A stretch of DNA of 5,641 bases, taken from JAISXK01 sp031549625 (GTDB lineage: Bacteria; Bacillota; Clostridia; Christensenellales; CAG-138). A model generated the notes under the pieces. It saw nothing but the letters and a program-made list of their open reading frames with translations. It was not told the origin of the DNA and ran no database searches. Location of the stretch: positions 1 through 5,641 of the forward strand of contig JAVBPK010000002.1 in assembly GCA_031549625.1 (NCBI GenBank), in the 5' to 3' direction. Both the position numbers and the translations under genes were made by a program. Shown in pieces: positions 1 to 4,909 of the stretch (the stretch's first letter is position 1; every line of letters starts with the position of its first letter).

Positions 1-294
1 AAGGAAAATGGTTATACCGGTATACGTGTTGAATTGTATACAATCGGAAAATGCATACGAAAAGTATACACTAACGGCGTAGAAATTACAACAGGTTTTG
101 CTTCCGTCATTCCCCCTTGCGAAATGCCTTGGCATTCCGGCCATGGGTTTCCAAAGGGACTAGTCCCTTTGGCGGTGGTTTGGAGGCAGCGCCTCCATAA
201 AACCTGGCTTGGACTATCTGTTGAGACCGGGGAACGATGGGGCGCTGCCCCATACCCCAGCTTGCAAGGGTCCGGCTGTTCAGTCATTATCTAA
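1..294 (+). CDS. 3' end of a possible VanW-family (G5-like tail) protein, partial
   Basis: An open frame enters from the window edge and ends at TAA 292-294, giving 97 visible residues. The first ~35 residues contain NGYTGIRVELYTIG, then KVYTNGVEITTG and FASVIPP. This resembles the C-terminal strand pattern of clostridial VanW-family surface proteins, in which a glycine/tyrosine segment is followed by 'VY.dGVEV' and a short proline-containing end. The match is from memory of the family and rests on a short stretch, so it is tentative. After about position 110 the frame enters the palindromic repeat, and the remaining ~60 residues look non-native (Trp/Gly/Pro-rich, no family resemblance). The native stop was probably lost or displaced. 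The frame converges on and overlaps the phosphatase gene by 8 bases (287-294). The start lies outside the window. Confidence 0.42.
   Translation, partial: KENGYTGIRVELYTIGKCIRKVYTNGVEITTGFASVIPPCEMPWHSGHGFPKGLVPLAVVWRQRLHKTWLGLSVETGERWGAAPYPSLQGSGCSVII
123..253. repeat. cluster of four short palindromes, probable dispersed intergenic repeat
   Basis: Four inverted repeats lie within 131 bases. (1) 123-136: AATGCC / GGCATT with a 2-base loop. (2) 151-172: a perfect 22-bp palindrome with half-site CCAAAGGGACT. (3) 181-197: TGGAGGC, loop AGC, GCCTCCA. (4) 237-253: ATGGGGC, loop GCT, GCCCCAT. The middle part is G/C-rich compared with the flanking A/T-rich VanW-like sequence. This combination of modules resembles dispersed repeats I recall from clostridial genomes, but copy number cannot be judged from one window. 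The cluster sits between two convergent genes, where it could fold in transcripts from either side. None of the hairpins is followed by a T-tract, so I do not call it an intrinsic terminator. Confidence 0.7.
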
Positions 295-1021
295 TCAGCT
301 TCATTTGCAGATTTTGCAGTAACGCTGAATCAAGGGGCTTAACGGCCGCATCCAGCGCGCATTGTAAAAACTGTTCTCGCGTTTCAAATATAACCCACAA
401 TTGTTTTTTCTGCTTCTCGTCCATTCCCTCGCTCATGCGGGCAAAATCGCATAAATTTTTTTCTTTCATATATATATTGGATAACAAAAAACTATGCAGA
501 ATATCCGCGTATGGGACATTGCACGCCCTTAACAGGATTGCCTCTATTATTCCCGTCCTGTCCCTGCCATGACGGCAGTGGATATAGATGCTTTCATTGC
601 TGCTGGCGATCAAAGCAAGCACCTGCAACACCGCATCCCATTGCTCCGATACGATACTGACAAACGCCTGCGTAACGATATCCTCCGCGCAAGCGTCATC
701 CAGCATGTGGTTAAGGATTTGCTGATACAGTCCTACGCCCTGCCTCTTGAGGCCATATACGATAGGGATGTTATGCTGAGAAGCGCCCGGCAGCTCTGCG
801 CAGGGTTCGTATGTTATTTCTCCTTGCGTGCGCAAATCGATTACGGTTTGGCAGCCCAACGCTTGCTGAAACCGTTCTGCGCCCTGCGGTGTGAGTTTGG
901 GGCAGCAGCCGCGATATAATACGCCTGCGCGTAAAGATGCATGCGCGTCCGCCACATCACGAACATTCACAAGGCCCAGTTCTTCGGATAAACGGCTGAT
1001 ATATGCCGTTTGCTCATGCAT
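287..1021 (-). CDS. tyrosine-protein phosphatase (Cys-based, Y_phosphatase3-like)
   Basis: A 244-residue cytoplasmic protein with no signal peptide or membrane segment. The phosphatase P-loop is clear: HCRHGRDRTG at residues 148-157 fits HC-X5-R-[ST], giving nucleophile Cys149 and phosphate-binding Arg155. Two further features fit the bacterial tyrosine/serine phosphatase family (PF13350 type): the N-terminal NVRDV segment at residues 19-23 with LYRG at 35-38, and IDLRTQGE at 61-68, equivalent to the family's IDLR..E strand. The likely reaction is dephosphorylation of phosphotyrosine or another phosphorylated substrate; the substrate is unknown. The start ATG (1021-1019) overlaps the ccsA stop by 8 bases in ATGCATGA, and no Shine-Dalgarno sequence precedes it, so translation is probably coupled to ccsA. 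The conserved domain begins soon after this start, supporting it. It is the last gene of the operon and is not an expected partner for cytochrome maturation. Confidence 0.88.
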   Translation of the reverse strand: MHEQTAYISRLSEELGLVNVRDVADAHASLRAGVLYRGCCPKLTPQGAERFQQALGCQTVIDLRTQGEITYEPCAELPGASQHNIPIVYGLKRQGVGLYQQILNHMLDDACAEDIVTQAFVSIVSEQWDAVLQVLALIASSNESIYIHCRHGRDRTGIIEAILLRACNVPYADILHSFLLSNIYMKEKNLCDFARMSEGMDEKQKKQLWVIFETREQFLQCALDAAVKPLDSALLQNLQMKLIR

Positions 1022-1811
1022 AGCTATGCAGGCCCGGCAAGAGCTGGTTCACTCCGATAAACGTAAACAGTACACATATGAGCGCAATAATCGTAAAATA
1101 GGCCATGCGTTTTCCCTGCCATTTTTTGCGCAACCGCTGATGCAGGTAAATCGCGTATATAATCCAGGTAATCAGCGCCCATGTCTCTTTCGGATCCCAT
1201 GTCCAGAACGCGGACCAAGCCAGTTCCGCCCAAATGCAGCCGGAAAGAATGACGATTGTAAGCATCAAAAAACCAAATGCGATCAAACGGTAGGAGAAAT
1301 AATCCAATTGACCCAGATGCGGATCATCGGGGTTTTTCTTTGCGGTAAACAGGTATTTAACGCCCATGCCGCCCGCAATAGCGAAGCTGGCATACGAAAA
1401 TACCGCCGAACCGATATGCAAGCCAAACCATGCGCTTTTAAGGGCGGGCATCAGCTCACGAATATCGCGCGGAAGAATAGCGGCATACGAAAGCGCCAGA
1501 AAAACAGCGGGCAAAGCGATTGTAGCCACCCAGTCCTGCTTCATCTTGAGTTTGATGATGATGTAGAACAGGCCGACACCCCAACCAAATGCCGTCGCAA
1601 ATTCAAATTGATTGCTCAGCGGCAGGTGCCCTGCCTCAATGCCGCGCAACAGAATGTACGCGCTCAACAGCACAAACCCTGCTATGCTGATAAACCAGGC
1701 TATCTTTCCCATTTTGTTCTTTTTGAAAACGGAGCTCATGAATTGGCATACCGTAGCAAGAAAATAAAATACGATTGAAGAAAAAAACAGGATATCCATA
1801 AATAGAATCAT
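1014..1811 (-). CDS. ccsA: cytochrome c biogenesis protein CcsA (ResC/CcsB-type), system II haem handling
   Basis: A 265-residue polytopic membrane protein and the haem-delivery half of the system II cytochrome c synthase, working with ResB to attach haem to CXXCH motifs outside the membrane. The WWD domain is visible around residues 193-213 as IWAELAWSAFWTWDPKETW. The usual WGxxWxWDPKE has Ser in place of Gly here (WSAFWTWDPKE), a mild variant. Candidate haem-coordinating histidines occupy the family positions: His132 (GLHIGSAVFSYA), His224 (YLHQR) and His262 in the C-terminal GVNQLLPGLHSYA. LPLSNQFEF at 63-71 matches the family's 'PLSN.yEf' segment. Its length is normal for short firmicute homologues. 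The start at 1811 has AAGGAG seven bases upstream and overlaps the stop of the resB C-terminal frame in ATGA, implying coupling. The second Met (residue 5) is a less likely start because its spacing to that site is worse. Confidence 0.95.
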   Translation of the reverse strand: MILFMDILFFSSIVFYFLATVCQFMSSVFKKNKMGKIAWFISIAGFVLLSAYILLRGIEAGHLPLSNQFEFATAFGWGVGLFYIIIKLKMKQDWVATIALPAVFLALSYAAILPRDIRELMPALKSAWFGLHIGSAVFSYASFAIAGGMGVKYLFTAKKNPDDPHLGQLDYFSYRLIAFGFLMLTIVILSGCIWAELAWSAFWTWDPKETWALITWIIYAIYLHQRLRKKWQGKRMAYFTIIALICVLFTFIGVNQLLPGLHSYA

Positions 1812-2095
1812 AATTGTTCTCCTTTTGCAGGTTGCTGTTCCGGGCTGATGCCCAGGCCATATATGATGTCGTTTGTCTGCTTGGGGCTTGTAATGCTATA
1901 TCCATCGCCTTTCACGCAGACGAATACCGGCACCATAAAAAAGCATATATACAAACCAAACGTTAAAACGGCAAAAGAAACATATAGAATGCCCAGAACT
2001 GCAGGCGGCAATGTTTTTACACGAATGGTGGAGGTGTACACCGGATCATCCATTTGGTAATATACGCCATTTACCTCTAATGTAACCCCCGGCAT
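1808..2095 (-). CDS. resB: C-terminal part of ResB, separated from resB by an in-frame amber codon
   Basis: This frame is the same as that of the upstream resB segment. Codons between the amber at 2116-2114 and the first ATG at 2095 read TTIGFD with no further stop, so resB originally ran from 3049 to 1808 (413 residues, counting the amber position). The 95 residues from ATG 2095 match the ResB C-terminus. LEVNGVYYQMDDPVYTSTIRV at 6-26 fits the last beta strands of the soluble domain, which precede the final helix. One membrane helix follows at about 33-58 and then a short polar tail. The ATG at 2095 has no Shine-Dalgarno sequence and begins inside the domain, so independent production is doubtful. 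Options are translational readthrough, amber suppression, a recent nonsense mutation, or a sequence error. The frame ends in the ATGA overlap with ccsA. Confidence 0.82.
   Translation of the reverse strand: MPGVTLEVNGVYYQMDDPVYTSTIRVKTLPPAVLGILYVSFAVLTFGLYICFFMVPVFVCVKGDGYSITSPKQTNDIIYGLGISPEQQPAKGEQL
1819..1824 (-). promoter_or_regulatory. ribosome binding site of ccsA
   Basis: AAGGAG lies on the minus strand with a 7-base gap to the ATG at 1811. It lies inside the last codons of the resB C-terminal frame. Because ccsA has its own strong site, its expression does not depend on complete translation of resB. Confidence 0.8.
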
Positions 2096-2113
2096 ATCGA
2101 AGCCAATTGTGGT

Positions 2114-2116
2114 CTA
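2114..2116 (-). other. in-frame amber (TAG) codon interrupting resB
   Basis: The plus strand reads CTA, so the coding strand reads TAG. It follows ...VAVTSDK (residues 302-311) and is followed in frame by TTIGFDMPGVTLEV, which continues the ResB fold. A single change from CAG (Gln), AAG/GAG or TGG would give this codon. All five terminal stops visible in the window are TAA or TGA (292-294, 287-289, 1014-1016, 1808-1810, 3062-3064), so the only genic TAG is this internal one. That is suggestive but a very small sample. Confidence 0.85.
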
Positions 2117-3049
2117 TTTATCGCTGGTTACAGCTACGAGATACACAGGAAATTTATAATCCGCGCTCTGAAGCGGCGTCACGTGCCCATTTTCATCCAC
2201 AGCGTGGTCTGGATAAAGCGTATGGAAAGCAACGCCGTTTACGCCGTCCAGCGACAGAAACATAGGCCCGTCCAGCAAGATCGTATCCGATTTTCCATCG
2301 TTTGTAATCGTCATAGAACCTAGTGCGCCATAGCCCTGCTGGAAATACTTAGGCCCGCCGAAACTATGCGGATAATTTACGCTGACTTCCTGTGGGCCGC
2401 TATCGTTTCCGTTTGCGTCCGTAACGTGAATATTGCTTACATAGTCTATATGCCCTTCTTCATCTTTCAGACGAAACTGATCGAGTGTAATGGATACGCC
2501 ATCGTACAAATTAACCGTCTGTCCAATGGCGAGGGAATGATCTTCTGTGGAAGCAAGCCACATGGCGCAACCGGCAAATACCAAAGTTAGCAGCAAGCCG
2601 AAATGCGTAAGGAAGGAGCCATAATATCCAAACGGATAATTCCTATGATATACAACGCCTCCCTCTACGGGCATCCGCTTCAAATGCCGCGCTTGCAGGG
2701 CAGCGTGGATGCGTTCCTGTTCCTTTTTGCTCACGCGGACAAGGGGTGCCTTTTGCGCGCTTACCAGTGCGCCTCTTGACTGCTTGATGACGTTGTTTAG
2801 CCGGATAACCGAGCACAATACAAGGTTTACGCACAACAGCGCCATAAGCGCAACATAGTACCATGTGGAGAATACGCGATCAAACCCCAGCGTGAGAATG
2901 ATCGAACTCACGCTGGGGTATGTTTGCTCGTAGTAGGATGCGTCGTTGCCTTGAATGATTAACGAGCCGGCCAATGAAAATACGATAATCAATGTGAGAA
3001 GCAGCATACCGAATTTCATTGATTTCAAAAAGCGGAAAACCTTTTTCAT
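2114..3049 (-). CDS. resB: cytochrome c biogenesis protein ResB, N-terminal and main part up to the amber codon
   Basis: ResB (Ccs1) is the partner of CcsA in the system II cytochrome c synthase and is thought to hold apocytochrome and haem at the outer face of the membrane. The 311 visible residues show membrane helices at about 13-33, 63-83 and 147-167, followed by a large extracytoplasmic domain from about 168. His149 in the THFGLLLTL helix is at the position of the conserved ResB helix-3 histidine. VNYPHSFGGPKYFQQGYG (224-241) fits the family segment with a bulky aromatic 'F.Q..YG' motif. The fourth helix is missing from this segment because TAG at 2116-2114 stops it; it lies in the same frame at 2095-1808. 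The ATG at 3049 has AAAAGG eight bases upstream, overlapping the cytochrome stop, and the gap to that stop is 12 bases. Codons 44-55 contain a perfect 13-bp inverted repeat. Confidence 0.93.
   Translation of the reverse strand: MKKVFRFLKSMKFGMLLLTLIIVFSLAGSLIIQGNDASYYEQTYPSVSSIILTLGFDRVFSTWYYVALMALLCVNLVLCSVIRLNNVIKQSRGALVSAQKAPLVRVSKKEQERIHAALQARHLKRMPVEGGVVYHRNYPFGYYGSFLTHFGLLLTLVFAGCAMWLASTEDHSLAIGQTVNLYDGVSITLDQFRLKDEEGHIDYVSNIHVTDANGNDSGPQEVSVNYPHSFGGPKYFQQGYGALGSMTITNDGKSDTILLDGPMFLSLDGVNGVAFHTLYPDHAVDENGHVTPLQSADYKFPVYLVAVTSDK
2884..2919. repeat. perfect 13-bp inverted repeat with 10-base loop inside resB
   Basis: The arms are ACCCCAGCGTGAG (2884-2896) and CTCACGCTGGGGT (2907-2919), perfectly complementary, with a 10-base loop at 2897-2906. 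In the mRNA this gives a long G/C-rich stem beginning about 130 bases into resB, within the codons for the loop between the first and second membrane helices. Only three T residues follow on the coding strand, so it is not a typical intrinsic terminator. Confidence 0.9.
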
Positions 3050-3061
3050 GTATACAACCTT

Positions 3062-4702
3062 TTACTTTGCGTTTATCATCACTTCTGCTGCCGTATTGCT
3101 GATAAGGCCCTTGTCCGTCACAGCGCGGATCTTGAACACATACGCGCCCGGCTCTTCCGGCGTAAAGGTGTAATGCCAGTTGATCCAAATATCGTCGTTT
3201 AGATCGGCCCCCATTTCAAACGGCGTCCATGTTTGGCCACGATCCATAGAAATCTCAAGGCGTTCTACTTTTTGGTCAAACGCATCCGCGTAGCCGGAGA
3301 ATGTAAAAGGCTTGCCAAGGGGCACAATCTGGCCTTCCTGCACGTCAAATATACCGACGTTGGGTTTGTTTGTGTAGCCTGCGCCGTCTTCCAGCTCCCA
3401 GCCGAGGTACATATAATAATTTTCTTTAGCGTCATTTACCACTTCAAATGTGGAAATCTGCTTGACATATTCCGCCGCGCTGCCGCTTCCCAGCCAGAGC
3501 TGCGCCGGATAGCCATGCGCGTAAGAAAGTCTTTTTCCGTCAATTTCATATACGACATATGCTTCATTTTGATCCAAATGATCCATCATGATGGGGATGT
3601 AGAAGCCATCCGTCGCGATAGGCAGCAGAACAGTCGCGCCCGGCTTCACACCCGCTCGTTCCAGCAACGTTTTTAAGGGAATGCCTGTAATTTCGCAGTT
3701 GCCGATCAAGGGACCGCCCGAAGGATTGATCGTGCAATGCATGGTCATCGTCGTGGTAACGGAAAGGCCTTCCGCAATCAAGTCCGTCAGCTTTGCTGTG
3801 AACGGATTGTTCACATGGCCTTTTACGGTTAGTTCCCATGCGTCAAAAATAGTCGGGTCAAGGGGAACATCCGCGTATTCCGCCGCATAACGGGGATAAT
3901 CGTTGTCGTAGTACATCCAATTAAAGAAGAACAAATCATCCGCTTTTGTCGTCTTTGCCTGATCCACTTTAAACTCGCCGCTCACGTCCGCGATATCTAC
4001 GATGCCACGCAGCACGTCATGTTTAACAACATCCCACAATTCCATGTCTTCCCCATCGCCGGTTGCGTTATGGCAGCTCCAGCAATTCCCGCTCATGGAC
4101 TGAAATGCTTCGTTTCGTTTATCGTGCAAACCATGTATAAGCGTACCAAAGCCATATGCTTCCGTCACATAACCCGGAGAATAGCTATGGCAGTCGAGGC
4201 ATTGCTGCACCGTTGTCTGTATGCCGAAGCTGTTGGAAAGATCCACATGCAGGTATGTCATGTTGTTGAGCAGCGCATTCATATCTGTATGGCAGGCGGC
4301 GCAACCGCGATTGTCCGCATCGAGGTAGAACGTATTGTAGGAAATCTGCGAACCCGGATTATGGTATACGCCGGCATATTGCTCGTCGGGCGTGCGCTGT
4401 ACCTGCACGCCGTTTGCCAGTGTCGTAATTTTAGGCGCGTTTTCCTGCGCACGTTCATCCATGTCGCCATACATACCCCGAATAACATTCTGGCCTGGGT
4501 ATTCTTCCGGCTCCCCGACGGGCGCGGGATCGCTCGTGGCTTGTGCAGGGCTTGCGGCCGGAGCGGCGTTCGGCGTTGCCTGCGGGCTGGCCGCGGGCGC
4601 ACTCTGCTCCGGGCTTTGCGATGGTGCCGCGGGCGCATTCGTGCAGGCGCAAAGCAAGGCGCACACCAATAGCAAGGAAAGCACTAGCTTAAAATGTTTC
4701 AT
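3062..4702 (-). CDS. extracellular lipoprotein: triheme cytochrome c domain fused to a sulfite-oxidase-like molybdopterin domain
   Basis: A 546-residue protein. Residues 1-20 are a lipoprotein signal ending in LLCAC, with Cys20 the likely lipidated residue. An Ala/Pro/Ser/Gln-rich tether follows to about 62. Three haem-binding motifs come next: CAACH (134-138), CLDCH (168-172) and CWSCH (207-211). Extra histidines at 114, 152, 190, 193 and 228 could supply distal ligands. Residues ~285-425 resemble the oxidoreductase molybdopterin-binding domain (PF00174, sulfite oxidase/YedY group): WELTVKGHV, then Cys323 in MHCTINPSGGPLIGNC at the molybdenum-ligand position, then GIPLKTLLERAG. Residues ~445-546 resemble the Ig-like dimerisation domain (PF03404), including LEISMDRGQTW. 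The substrate is unknown. It is the first gene of the operon, followed by resB and ccsA, which would mature it. ATG 4702 was chosen because GAGGAGG precedes it and the lipoprotein signal starts there; the frame is open to 4828 but would cover the promoter. Confidence 0.9.
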   Translation of the reverse strand: MKHFKLVLSLLLVCALLCACTNAPAAPSQSPEQSAPAASPQATPNAAPAASPAQATSDPAPVGEPEEYPGQNVIRGMYGDMDERAQENAPKITTLANGVQVQRTPDEQYAGVYHNPGSQISYNTFYLDADNRGCAACHTDMNALLNNMTYLHVDLSNSFGIQTTVQQCLDCHSYSPGYVTEAYGFGTLIHGLHDKRNEAFQSMSGNCWSCHNATGDGEDMELWDVVKHDVLRGIVDIADVSGEFKVDQAKTTKADDLFFFNWMYYDNDYPRYAAEYADVPLDPTIFDAWELTVKGHVNNPFTAKLTDLIAEGLSVTTTMTMHCTINPSGGPLIGNCEITGIPLKTLLERAGVKPGATVLLPIATDGFYIPIMMDHLDQNEAYVVYEIDGKRLSYAHGYPAQLWLGSGSAAEYVKQISTFEVVNDAKENYYMYLGWELEDGAGYTNKPNVGIFDVQEGQIVPLGKPFTFSGYADAFDQKVERLEISMDRGQTWTPFEMGADLNDDIWINWHYTFTPEEPGAYVFKIRAVTDKGLISNTAAEVMINAK

Positions 4703-4713
4703 AAATATCGCTG

Positions 4714-4720
4714 CCTCCTC
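4714..4720 (-). promoter_or_regulatory. ribosome binding site that fixes the cytochrome start
   Basis: GAGGAGG lies on the minus strand 11 bases before ATG 4702. It is the strongest Shine-Dalgarno match in the window, with slightly long spacing. It supports starting at the lipoprotein signal rather than at the upstream Met codons. Confidence 0.8.
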
Positions 4721-4797
4721 ATTCCTTAACAAGAAAAAAATACCTTTTCTCATACATATACATACAAATAACGTAAAAATCTGCTGTAAGTAAGTGA

Positions 4798-4828
4798 AGT
4801 ATACACTCTGCCCTAGGGACAGAGTCAA
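4798..4828 (-). promoter_or_regulatory. MerR-type promoter of the cytochrome operon, 19-bp spacer
   Basis: On the minus strand the -35 box is TTGACT (4828-4823) and the -10 box is TATACT (4803-4798). The spacer at 4804-4822 is exactly 19 bp, longer than the usual 17 bp. MerR-family activators are known to bind such over-long spacers and twist the DNA so that the two boxes can be read by RNA polymerase. Transcription should start near 4791, leaving a leader of about 89 bases that is A/T-rich and shows no recognisable riboswitch. Confidence 0.82.
4805..4825. promoter_or_regulatory. MerR-family operator dyad
   Basis: Outer arms ACTCTG (4805-4810) and CAGAGT (4820-4825) are perfectly inverted. 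They enclose CCCTAGGG (4811-4818), itself an 8-bp palindrome offset by half a base because of one extra A. The dyad lies inside the 19-bp spacer and overlaps the last three bases of the -35 box, the placement known for MerR-family sites. The divergent MerR-type gene at 4910 is the obvious binder, an inference from position. Confidence 0.8.
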
Positions 4829-4834
4829 TGCTTA

Positions 4835-4863
4835 TTGACGAGAATTTAACGGCCTGATAGAAT
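4835..4863 (+). promoter_or_regulatory. promoter of the merR-type regulator gene
   Basis: TTGACG (4835-4840), a 17-bp spacer and TAGAAT (4858-4863) form a good vegetative promoter, with TG one base before the -10 box giving an extended -10. Transcription would start near 4870, about 40 bases before the gene. The -35 box is only 6 bp from the -35 box of the divergent cytochrome promoter, so the two polymerase sites overlap physically. Confidence 0.7.
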
Positions 4864-4909
4864 ATACAAAGCCCTCTCAAAATCACTCCAGCAAACGATA
4901 GGTATTGGC

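Noticed and set aside
181..253. Hairpins at 181-197 and 237-253 as intrinsic terminators for the convergent genes
   Set aside because: The stems are G/C-rich but neither strand shows a run of T directly after them. A role in ending transcription remains possible but is not supported as a classical terminator.
1018..1029. 12-bp palindrome GCATAGCTATGC at the ccsA/phosphatase junction as an operator
   Set aside because: It spans the last codons of ccsA (conserved GLHSYA end) and the phosphatase start. Its symmetry is explained by the overlapping codons, and there is no promoter next to it.
891..1778. Long plus-strand open frame opposite ccsA (295 codons)
   Set aside because: The opposite strand has an unmistakable WWD-domain CcsA. 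The plus frame is basic, Gln/Cys-rich and without any family resemblance, as expected for an antisense shadow.
2114..2116. Firm claim that the amber codon encodes pyrrolysine
   Set aside because: No pyl gene or downstream insertion element is visible. A one-base change from CAG is equally simple, so only an unexplained in-frame TAG is reported.
4019..4672. Plus-strand open frame of 217 codons opposite the cytochrome
   Set aside because: It lies antisense to the haem-motif and Ala/Pro linker region, is Arg/Cys-rich with no recognisable domain, and has no ribosome site.
4703..4828. Upstream extension of the cytochrome frame to an ATG at 4828
   Set aside because: It would place coding sequence over the -35/-10 promoter and bury the lipoprotein signal 42 residues inside the chain. 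The GAGGAGG site and signal peptide both point to ATG 4702.
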